From contig JBIILZ010000024.1 in assembly GCA_044338255.1 (NCBI GenBank), positions 1-40,508 on the forward strand: a stretch of 40,508 nucleotides of DNA, given 5' to 3'. Below, piece by piece: positions 7,751-14,491 of the stretch. A program made the position numbers and the translations under genes. Numbering within the stretch: position 1 is the first letter of the stretch; every line of letters starts with the position of its first letter. The notes beneath the pieces are model-generated. The model saw only the letters and a list, made by a program, of their open reading frames with translations. It was not told the DNA's origin and ran no database searches. The stretch is from CAIUVD01 sp044338255. Its GTDB lineage: Bacteria > Planctomycetota > UBA11346.

Positions 7751-8770
7751 ATGGTTGACGTAACGCCGACGCTGCTGCAGGTCCGCGACCTGGTGAAGCA
7801 TTTCCCGCAACGCTCCGGGGTTTTCGCCACCGCCAAGGGCGCCTTGCGGGCGGTCGATGGCGTCAGTTTTGACCTCCATGCCGGCGAAGCCCTGGGTCTG
7901 GTCGGCGAATCGGGGTGCGGCAAGACCACTACCGGCCGTTGCCTCCTGCGCCTGATCGAGCCCACCTCGGGCAGCATCCGCTTCAACGGCCAGGAGCTGG
8001 TCGGGCTCTCGCAGGCGCAATTACGGCCGATGCGCCGGCAATTGCAGATGATCTTCCAGGATCCCTACGGCTCGCTGAATCCGCGCATGACGGTGGGCGA
8101 AATTCTTGCCGAGCCCTTAGAAATCCACGGCCTGGCGCGCGGCGCGGCGGCACGCGAGCAGGCCGCGCGGTTGCTCGAACGGGTCGGCCTGGAAGCCTCG
8201 CACCTCGACCACTATCCCCATCAGTTTTCCGGCGGCCAACGCCAGCGGGTGTGCATCGCCAGGGCCCTGACCCTCAGCCCCCGGCTGATCGTGTGCGATG
8301 AACCGGTGAGCGCGCTCGATGTCTCGGTCCAGGCCCAGGTGCTCAACCTGCTGCAGGATCTGCAGCGCGAGCAGGGCATGGCCTATCTCTTCATCTCCCA
8401 CGACCTGGCGGTGGTCTCGCACCTCTGCCAGCGCGTGGCGGTGATGTACCTTGGCGAGATCGTCGAACTGGCCCCCGTCGAGGTGCTCTATGAGCGGCCG
8501 CTGCATCCGTACACCCAGGCCTTGCTCTCGGCGGTGCCCAACCCGCAGCGAACTACTCCCCGCGTGGTCCTTGAGGGCGATCCGCCGAGTCCGACCGAGC
8601 CCAGTTCGGCGCGGCGCTTCACCAGCCGCTTCCCGCGCTTTGCCGAGGCCTTCACCGGCGGCGAGATCCGCCTGCAGGAAGCCGGCCCCGGGCATTGGGT
8701 ACGCTGCGCCGATCTCGAGGTTCTCCGTCAGTTGGCCCACGATCAGGCCCACGCCCAGGCGCGGGCCTGA
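7751..8770 (+). CDS. oligopeptide/dipeptide ABC transporter ATP-binding protein (OppF/DppF-like)
   Basis: A 339-residue cytoplasmic ATPase subunit of the peptide/nickel (Opp/Dpp) importer class. It has Walker A GESGCGKT (52-59), Q-loop Q103 in IFQDPYGSLNPR, signature FSGGQRQR (159-166), Walker B LIVCDEP (179-185), D-loop SALD and switch H217. The oligo_HPY region RPLHPYTQALLSAVP (249-263) is typical of OppD/OppF. The downstream Cys-rich stretch common in this class (CPFHPRCP) is here ARRFTSRFPRF, without Cys. No permease, binding protein or partner ATPase lies nearby, so it is an orphan subunit in this window. AGGGTG is about 7 nt before the ATG. It diverges from bamA and is followed after 2 bp by the DUF255-like gene. 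Confidence 0.9.
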   Translation: MVDVTPTLLQVRDLVKHFPQRSGVFATAKGALRAVDGVSFDLHAGEALGLVGESGCGKTTTGRCLLRLIEPTSGSIRFNGQELVGLSQAQLRPMRRQLQMIFQDPYGSLNPRMTVGEILAEPLEIHGLARGAAAREQAARLLERVGLEASHLDHYPHQFSGGQRQRVCIARALTLSPRLIVCDEPVSALDVSVQAQVLNLLQDLQREQGMAYLFISHDLAVVSHLCQRVAVMYLGEIVELAPVEVLYERPLHPYTQALLSAVPNPQRTTPRVVLEGDPPSPTEPSSARRFTSRFPRFAEAFTGGEIRLQEAGPGHWVRCADLEVLRQLAHDQAHAQARA

Positions 8771-8772
8771 GC

Positions 8773-10335
8773 GTGTCCTTGCTGTTGACGCAGTTGGCCA
8801 GCGGCGCGCATCCGTGGACGCGCTGGGCTGACGACCCGCACGCTGATCCTCGGCCACGGCTGGTCTTTGTTGGCGAAGCCCTCGATCATTGGTCCTCGGC
8901 GCTGGCGGCGAGTCTGCAGGGCGATGTGGCCTTGCGTGCGGCCCTCGCCGAGGTCTTCGTGTGCCTGGCGGTGGATGTCGCCGCTGAGCCGCAGGTTGCC
9001 GCCCAGATGCAGCACGCCTTGCAGGCCACCACCGGCACCAGCGGCTGGCCGTTGCTGGCGATCTGCACGCCGGCCAAGGCGCCATTCGGAGCCACGCCGT
9101 GGCGCCGGGCGCATGATCTCGCGCATCTGCTGCTGCAGGCCGCCGAGGCCTGGCATCAGCGCCCTGGCGATTGCCAGGCCGACGCCGAGCGCCTCGCTGC
9201 TAGCGCGCAGGCGTTGCGCGCGGCACCGGCGGCAAGCGCCAAGCCGCTACGCCCGGGGCTGCTGTTGGACGGCGCCGAAGCCGCAGCCATGGAGCTCGCC
9301 GACACCTTGGAAGGTGGTTTCGGACCGCCGCCGCGCACCGCCGAGCCGGCGTTGTGGGGTTTTCTCATCGCCCGCGCAGCGCGCAGCGAAGCGCCACTTT
9401 CTCTCAGTAAACAACTCGAACGCTCGCTGGCGGCGCTGGTCGCCGGCGCTGCCCACGATCATCTCGCTGGCGGTTTCTTCCACGGCTGTGACGACGCGGC
9501 TTGGCGGCAACCGCGCTGCGCCAAACGGCTCACCGATCAGGCCCAGCTCGCCATGCTTCTGCTCGACGCCGCCAGCGCCGGGCAGCGTCCGCTGTGGCGC
9601 GAGGTGGCGCTGCGGACCCTGGCCTTCGCCGCTCAGGATCTGCGCCATGAGGATGGTTCATTCGCCCATGGTGTGCATGCCGACAGCCCCAGCGCGCCCG
9701 GGCGATGGGAAGACGGCGCCGTCTACCGTTGGAGCACGGCGCAGATCGCGGCCATCATCGGTGACGAGGGCGCACAGCTCGTCGCGCAACGTTTCGGATT
9801 GCCCGCCGAGCCCGGCGAGGCCGGTTTCCTGACGGTGGGTACGGCCCTCACATCCGCCCAGCAGGCGCGCCTGCCGGCGCTCATCCAGCGTTTGTATGTG
9901 GCACGCGGCGAACGCCCGCAACCACGTCGCGACGAGACGGTCTATGTGATCGAGCAAGCGCAGATCGCCTGCGCCTTGGAGCGCGCCGAGCTGGTCGCAC
10001 TCGCCGAAGGTGTGCGGCCGCACCTCAGCGGCGATCATCCGTGGACCGGTCGGGCCCTGGCGGCGCGCTGGCGGCGTACGGGCGCACTCGAGCCGCGGGC
10101 CTTGGAAATCGCCGAGTTGGAATGTGTCGACGACGTTGATCCCGTTGGTGGGATCTCGACGGCGGCGGTGCTCGCGCACCTCAGACTGGATCTCGCGGAG
10201 CTTACCGGCGACGAGCAATGGCGGACCCGCGCTCGGGAGCAAGTAGATCAGGCCCGCGAGCGCTTGCGGACGGCACCGTTGGCGTGTGCGGGAATGCTGG
10301 GGGTGCTGGAGAGGATGTTGGTCAGGGGCGGGTAG
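8773..10335 (+). CDS. DUF255/YyaL-like (SSP411 family) protein lacking the thioredoxin CxxC
   Basis: About 520 residues. The N-terminal part follows the thioredoxin-like DUF255 domain (LASGAHPWTRW for the usual N-P-V-x-W-x-x-W region, VFVCLAVDV, TTGTSGWPLLAICTPAKAPF for the usual GGWPLxxFLTPxxxPF). The middle and end resemble the (alpha/alpha)6 barrel that follows it (LAGGFFHGCDD for GGGFHRYSTD, KRLTDQAQLAMLL, EDGAVYRWS). The YyaL hallmark CHWCH is replaced by LDHWSSAL, so no redox Cys pair remains. It is also shorter than typical members of roughly 600-700 residues. The GTG at 8773 is used because it follows the previous stop by 2 bp; the ribosome site is weak. Function unknown; family roles in carbohydrate handling or redox are only suggested. 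Confidence 0.75.
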   Translation: MSLLLTQLASGAHPWTRWADDPHADPRPRLVFVGEALDHWSSALAASLQGDVALRAALAEVFVCLAVDVAAEPQVAAQMQHALQATTGTSGWPLLAICTPAKAPFGATPWRRAHDLAHLLLQAAEAWHQRPGDCQADAERLAASAQALRAAPAASAKPLRPGLLLDGAEAAAMELADTLEGGFGPPPRTAEPALWGFLIARAARSEAPLSLSKQLERSLAALVAGAAHDHLAGGFFHGCDDAAWRQPRCAKRLTDQAQLAMLLLDAASAGQRPLWREVALRTLAFAAQDLRHEDGSFAHGVHADSPSAPGRWEDGAVYRWSTAQIAAIIGDEGAQLVAQRFGLPAEPGEAGFLTVGTALTSAQQARLPALIQRLYVARGERPQPRRDETVYVIEQAQIACALERAELVALAEGVRPHLSGDHPWTGRALAARWRRTGALEPRALEIAELECVDDVDPVGGISTAAVLAHLRLDLAELTGDEQWRTRAREQVDQARERLRTAPLACAGMLGVLERMLVRGG

Positions 10336-10360
10336 GATCGGGTATTGCGGGGGTTGGAGA

Positions 10361-10486
10361 CTGGTCTTTGGTCTCTGGTCTCTGGTCTCTGGTCTCTGGT
10401 CTCTGGTCGCTGGTCTCTGGTCGCTGGTCGCTGGTCGCTGGCCCCTGGTCCCTGGTCTCTGGTCCCTGGTCCCTGGTCCCTGGTTT
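10361..10486. repeat. heptanucleotide array 1, (CTGGTCN)18
   Basis: Eighteen consecutive 7-bp units of the pattern CTGGTCT, CTGGTCG or CTGGTCC, with three variants (TTGGTCT, CTGGCCC, CTGGTTT). It begins 25 bp after the DUF255-like gene stop. Because 7 is not a multiple of 3, every frame cycles through the unit; the open frames here are a by-product of the missing stops. The intergenic stretch 10336-10714 holds only this array, its inverted partner and a 64-bp spacer. Confidence 0.95.
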
Positions 10487-10550
10487 CGTCAGCGACGCGA
10501 GGTCCCGAAGATTCTGCTTTCGAAAATTAACCATGCAGTACCTCGTGGCT

Positions 10551-10690
10551 AGCGACCAGCGACCAGCGACCAGGAACCAGGAACCAGAAGCCAGGAACCA
10601 GGAACCAGGAACCAGGAACCAGGAACCAGAAGCCAGAAGCCAGGAACCAGAAGCCAGAAGCCAGAAACCAGAAGCCAGGGACCAGACGCC
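10551..10690. repeat. heptanucleotide array 2, (AGGAACC/AGAAGCC/AGCGACC)20, inverted relative to array 1
   Basis: Twenty 7-bp units of the pattern AGNNNCC, starting with three AGCGACC, then mostly AGGAACC and AGAAGCC. The AGCGACC units are the reverse complement of the CTGGTCG units in array 1. About 23 bases of array 1 (10417-10439) pair perfectly with the beginning of array 2. The two arrays are head to head around a 64-bp spacer, so a long hairpin or cruciform is possible. It ends 24 bp before the xylB stop. Confidence 0.95.
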
Positions 10691-10714
10691 GGAATCCCAA
10701 GCTCCTGCGGTCAG

Positions 10715-12181
10715 CTACAGTGCGTGAAACGTCGCCTTCAGCGCCGGATACAGCGCCCTGAAATGCGTTCGTACTTCGGCATATTCCTTCACCCGTTTGG
10801 CATTGGGCTTGAAGATTTTTTCAACTGGCCCCGGCGCACAGGCGGTGGCGAGTTTCACGCCGCAGGCGCCGACCAAGGCCAGTCTTGCTCCACCGAGGGC
10901 CGGTCCGGCGTCGGCGCCGGTGCGCAGGATGATCGTTGCCGCGCATGTATCGGCGAGGATCTGCATCCACAAGTCGCTACGCGTAGCACCGCCGGTTGCC
11001 GTCGCTTCTTTGACGGTGGTGCCGGTGGCGCGGATCAGCATCAATGATTCCGACAGGCCAAGGCAGATGCCTTCGAGCACCGCGCGCGTGAGATGCGCGC
11101 GGGTATGCCTACGCGTCAGGCCGATGAAGCCGCCACGCGCCTGGGCGTCGCACAACGGGGTACGCTCACCGGTGAGATAGGGCAGGAAGATCAGCCCATC
11201 GCAGCCCACCGGTGCGGTCGCGGCTTCGGCGGTCAGGGTCTCGAACGCCACACCGGCACACAGCGTATCGCGATACCACTGCAGCGATCCGGCCGCTGAG
11301 AGCATCACGCCCATCTGATGCCAAAGGCCGGGTATAGCATGGCAGAAAGTATGCAGACGTCCGTCTTTTTCAGGGCTATAGCCCTTGGTGGTGGTGAACA
11401 CCACGCCGGAAGTACCAATCGCGATCGTGGTCTGGCCGGGCTTGATGCAGCCTGCGCCCACCGCGCCGGCCGCCTGATCACCAGCGCCACCGACCACCGG
11501 CACCCCGACGGGAATGCCCAGCTCTGCCGCGGCGGCGGCATGCACCGTGCCGGAGATGGCCGTGCCTTCGATGAGCCGACCGAGGTACGACTCGTCGATG
11601 TTGCAGGCCTTGAGCATCTTGACCGACCATGCGCGCTTGGCGACGTTCAGCAGCAGCATGCCGGCGGCGTCGCTCATCTCGGCGACCTTGTCGCCGGTCA
11701 GACGCCAACGCAGATAATCCTTGGGCAGGAGCACGGTCGCTACGCGCTTCCAGGCTTTCGGTTCGTGCTTCTGCACCCACAGCAATTTCGGGGCGGTGAA
11801 GCCGACCAGGGCGCGGTTGCCGGTCTCCTTGATCAGGCCGGGGACTTTCTTGTGCAGCAGATCACACTCGGCCTGGCAGCGCCCATCATTCCAGAGGATC
11901 GCCGGCCGTACGATTTCGCCGGCGGCATCGAGGAGAGTCGCGCCGTGCATCTGGCCACCGATGCCGATGCCTTCGATCTTCTGCTCGGGCGCTTGCGCGA
12001 GCACCGCCCGCACCGAATTGACCAGGCCCTGCCACCAGTCGTGTGGGTCCTGTTCGCTCCACTGCGGTTTCGGCGTCGATAGCGGGTATTCTGCGGTCGC
12101 CGTAGCGAGGATGGCGCCGTCGCGTGCGACGAGCACGGTTTTACAGCCAGAGGTGCCGAGATCGATGCCGAGAACTGCCAT
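10715..12181 (-). CDS. xylB: xylulokinase (FGGY family)
   Basis: A 488-residue FGGY kinase that phosphorylates D-xylulose to D-xylulose 5-phosphate, feeding the pentose phosphate pathway. It has the N-terminal phosphate-binding start GIDLGTSGCKT with D7, the xylulokinase motif GQMHG (76-80), the ILWNDGR substrate block, catalytic D235 in GGAGDQAAGAVG, and the second-domain motifs GTSGVVF, PYLTGERTP and TGGATRSDLWMQI. Length matches XylB. It lies 34 bp downstream of ppa on the same strand and back to back with xylA across ppa, which supports xylulose over other FGGY substrates. The 3' end is next to heptanucleotide array 2. Confidence 0.95.
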   Translation of the reverse strand: MAVLGIDLGTSGCKTVLVARDGAILATATAEYPLSTPKPQWSEQDPHDWWQGLVNSVRAVLAQAPEQKIEGIGIGGQMHGATLLDAAGEIVRPAILWNDGRCQAECDLLHKKVPGLIKETGNRALVGFTAPKLLWVQKHEPKAWKRVATVLLPKDYLRWRLTGDKVAEMSDAAGMLLLNVAKRAWSVKMLKACNIDESYLGRLIEGTAISGTVHAAAAAELGIPVGVPVVGGAGDQAAGAVGAGCIKPGQTTIAIGTSGVVFTTTKGYSPEKDGRLHTFCHAIPGLWHQMGVMLSAAGSLQWYRDTLCAGVAFETLTAEAATAPVGCDGLIFLPYLTGERTPLCDAQARGGFIGLTRRHTRAHLTRAVLEGICLGLSESLMLIRATGTTVKEATATGGATRSDLWMQILADTCAATIILRTGADAGPALGGARLALVGACGVKLATACAPGPVEKIFKPNAKRVKEYAEVRTHFRALYPALKATFHAL

Positions 12182-12215
12182 GGAGCTATCTTTGCTTATG
12201 TACTTATGGTTACGG

Positions 12216-12860
12216 TTACTTGGTTTCAGCGGCGATCGCCGCCATGGTGGCCCGCGCCATGCCGGTGCCTTCGACGATCTTGACCTTGGCCTTGCGGCCC
12301 TTGGCGGTGGGCTTGTTCCAGCGATCGATCAGGCCCGATTTGAGGTCCTTGTAGCGCTGCACGCACTCCATGATCACGCGATGCGCGACCAGGCGATCTT
12401 CCCAGCCATAGGTGTCCGACTTCTTGCCTTCGAGATCTTTGTAGATGTTGAAGAAATAGTCGACCTCGGCCAGGTAATGGCTGGCGAGATGCTGCAGACC
12501 GTGCACGTCGCGCATGCGCGGATCGGCGACCGGCACCGCCAGGATCTTGTGATCGAGGCCTTTGTCGTCGCGCATGATGAGCACACCCAGGGGGCGGACT
12601 TCGATCAGGCAGCCCGGAAACGTGTCATGTTCGACGATGACCACGACATCCAGCGGGTCGCCGTCCTCGGAGTGCGTCTGGGGGATGAAACCATACGCGC
12701 CGGGATAATGCACCGGGCTGTAGAGCGTGCGGTCGAGACGGAAGACATTCAGCTCTTTGTCGTACTCGTATTTGTTCGACGAGCCTTTGGGAATTTCGAT
12801 GACCGCGTTGATCACGGTGGGCAGTTCGGGGCCCGGAGGCAGTTCCAAGTAGTTGGTCAT
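12216..12860 (-). CDS. ppa: inorganic pyrophosphatase, family I
   Basis: A 214-residue soluble pyrophosphatase that splits PPi to two phosphates with Mg2+. Landmarks are EIPKGSSNKYEYDKE (substrate Lys and Glu), the RxLYSPVHYPGAYGFIPQT block and the family signature DGDPLDVVV with three metal-binding Asp. A further Asp is in VPVADPRM and the lysine region is HYLAEVDYFFNIYKDLEGK. It is longer at the C-terminus than E. coli Ppa, ending in a Lys-rich and Ala-rich tail. AAGGA lies about 9 nt before the ATG. It precedes xylB on the same strand and diverges from xylA. Confidence 0.96.
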   Translation of the reverse strand: MTNYLELPPGPELPTVINAVIEIPKGSSNKYEYDKELNVFRLDRTLYSPVHYPGAYGFIPQTHSEDGDPLDVVVIVEHDTFPGCLIEVRPLGVLIMRDDKGLDHKILAVPVADPRMRDVHGLQHLASHYLAEVDYFFNIYKDLEGKKSDTYGWEDRLVAHRVIMECVQRYKDLKSGLIDRWNKPTAKGRKAKVKIVEGTGMARATMAAIAAETK

Positions 12861-12961
12861 CGAGATTATCCTTTGGGTAGGGTGAGGTTAGATTACGAAC
12901 GGGTTAGATGCAACATCATATATGTGATCCTGCTCATCAAAGCGTGCATGGAAGTTCAAGC

Positions 12962-12973
12962 GAAAGCGCTTTC
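12962..12973. promoter_or_regulatory. LacI-family/cre-like operator palindrome in the ppa-xylA divergent region
   Basis: GAAAGCGCTTTC is a perfect 12-bp palindrome with the central CG typical of LacI/CcpA-type sites. It lies 101 bp from the ppa start and 111 bp from the xylA start. A second inverted repeat, CATGGAAG (12947-12954) and CTTCCATG (12977-12984), encloses it almost symmetrically. Position and form suggest a shared operator for xylose-responsive or catabolite control; no regulator gene is in the window. Confidence 0.6.
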
Positions 12974-13026
12974 ATGCTTCCATGCCCAGTGTTGCTACCT
13001 TGTCTGTGAGGTCTAGGCTGCTTTTT

Positions 13027-13042
13027 CTGTGCCCGCGCACAG
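13027..13042. other. inverted repeat in the xylA upstream region
   Basis: CTGTGC and GCACAG (6-bp arms) around CCGC, preceded by five T. It lies about 43 bp before the xylA start and could be a second protein site or a leader hairpin. Nothing in the sequence decides between these. Confidence 0.35.
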
Positions 13043-13084
13043 ATTCATCTTTCTTCGGGAATTTTCTTCAGGGATTTTATTCGC

Positions 13085-14407
13085 ATGGCTTTCACCAAGC
13101 ACTTCGCTGCCATTCCGACCATCAAGTATGAAGGGCCGGCATCGGCCAATCCCTTCGCTTACAAGTATTTTGACCCCAAAGCCAAGATCCTCGGCAAGCC
13201 GATGAAGGATTGGATGCGCAATGCCGTGTGCTACTGGCATACTTTCCGCGGCACGGCCTTGGACATCTTCGGACCCGGCACCCTGGTGCGTCCGTGGGAA
13301 GATGGCACCAACTCGCTGGCGATGGCGGTCAAGCGCACGGAGGTCGTGTTCGACTTCATCACCAAGTTGGGTGTCGAGTACTACTGCTTCCACGATCGCG
13401 ACGTCTCGCCCGAGGGCGCCAATGTCAGCGAGACCAACAAGAACCTGTGGGTCGTCGCCGAGCGCTTGAAGGAGCTGCAGAAGGCCACCGGCGTCAAGCT
13501 CCTGTGGGGCACCGCGAACATGTTCTCGCACCCGCGCTACAGCCAGGGTGCGGCCACCAGTCCGAATGCCGAAGTCTTCGCGCACTGCGCCAACTCGGTG
13601 AAGGAGATGCTCGATGTGAGCAAGTTCCTGGGCGGCGAGAACTACGTCTTCTGGGGCGGTCGCGAAGGTTACAACAGCCTCCTCAATACCGATATGGGCC
13701 GCGAGCAGAAGCACGCCGGGCTGTTCTTCCAGCTGGCCGTGGACTACGCCAAGAAGATCGGCTTCAAAGGCCAGTTCCTGATCGAGCCCAAGGCCTGCGA
13801 GCCGACCAAGCACCAGTACGATTTCGACAGCGCCACGGTCCTTGGCATGCTCCGCAAATTCGGACTCGAGAAGCATTTTAAGATCAACATCGAACAGAAC
13901 CACGCGACCCTCGCCGGTCACGATTTCTGCCACGAAATCGCGGTGGCGGTGGCCGACAACGCCCTCGGCTCGATCGATAGCAATCGCGGCGATGTCATGA
14001 ACGGTTGGGACACCGACCAATTCCCCAATGACTACCGTGAATGCGCCCAGGCCTGGACGCTGATCCTGCAGCAGAAGAACGGCATGGGCAGCGGCGGCTT
14101 GAACTACGACGCCAAGGTTCGTCGTGACAGCTACGATGTCGAAGACATGTTCTTCGCCCACATCTGCGGCATCGACACCTGGGCCCGCGGCTTGCGCATC
14201 GCCGAGAAGATCATCAAGGACAAGGAGCTGGCGACGTTCGTCGACAAGCGCTATGCGTCCTATGACAAGGGCATCGGCAAGCAGATCGAATCCGGCAAGG
14301 TCGATCTCGAGACCTTGCAGAAGTACATCATCGCCAAGGGCGAAGCCGCTCCGCTGGCCTCGGCGCGTCAGGAATATCTCGAAAACCTGGTCAATCGCTT
14401 CTGCTGA
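13085..14407 (+). CDS. xylA: xylose isomerase
   Basis: A 440-residue class II type xylose isomerase that interconverts D-xylose and D-xylulose with two divalent metals. Metal and catalytic residues are in place: H103 and D106 in FHDRDVSPEG, E234 in LIEPKACEPTKHQYD, E270 and H273 in NIEQNHATLAGH, D298 in GSIDSNRGD, D309 and D311 in GWDTDQFP, and D342 in LNYDAKVRR. The WHTF motif (51-54) and GGREGY are also present. AGGGA lies about 11 nt before the ATG. It is divergent from ppa-xylB across the palindromic operator, giving a compact xylose-to-xylulose-5-phosphate module without a visible transporter. Confidence 0.98.
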   Translation: MAFTKHFAAIPTIKYEGPASANPFAYKYFDPKAKILGKPMKDWMRNAVCYWHTFRGTALDIFGPGTLVRPWEDGTNSLAMAVKRTEVVFDFITKLGVEYYCFHDRDVSPEGANVSETNKNLWVVAERLKELQKATGVKLLWGTANMFSHPRYSQGAATSPNAEVFAHCANSVKEMLDVSKFLGGENYVFWGGREGYNSLLNTDMGREQKHAGLFFQLAVDYAKKIGFKGQFLIEPKACEPTKHQYDFDSATVLGMLRKFGLEKHFKINIEQNHATLAGHDFCHEIAVAVADNALGSIDSNRGDVMNGWDTDQFPNDYRECAQAWTLILQQKNGMGSGGLNYDAKVRRDSYDVEDMFFAHICGIDTWARGLRIAEKIIKDKELATFVDKRYASYDKGIGKQIESGKVDLETLQKYIIAKGEAAPLASARQEYLENLVNRFC

Positions 14408-14431
14408 GCAGTTGGAGGTTGATGGTCGCAA

Positions 14432-14468
14432 CGCACACACCACCCGGCTCTGCTGGGTGGTGTGTGCG
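14432..14468. terminator. strong bidirectional hairpin between xylA and the protease gene
   Basis: CGCACACACCACCC (14432-14445) pairs over 14 bp with GGGTGGTGTGTGCG (14455-14468) around a 9-nt loop. It lies between two convergent genes, 24 bp from each. No clear T-tract follows on either side, so termination may rely on the stem or on other factors. Confidence 0.75.
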
Positions 14469-14491
14469 CTTAGCGACGGCGCACGTGGGGT

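Noticed and set aside
10361..10690. CRISPR array
   Set aside because: Units are 7 bp with no spacers of constant length and no cas genes; it is a short tandem repeat.
10218..10727. open frame through the heptanucleotide arrays (SLVSGLW-type repeats)
   Set aside because: The frame is open only because the 7-mers lack stops, it overlaps the ends of two real genes in other frames, and it has no non-repeat homologous part.
13013..14443. 476-codon minus-strand frame opposite xylA
   Set aside because: xylA is unambiguous with all metal ligands; the opposite frame is a compositional shadow.
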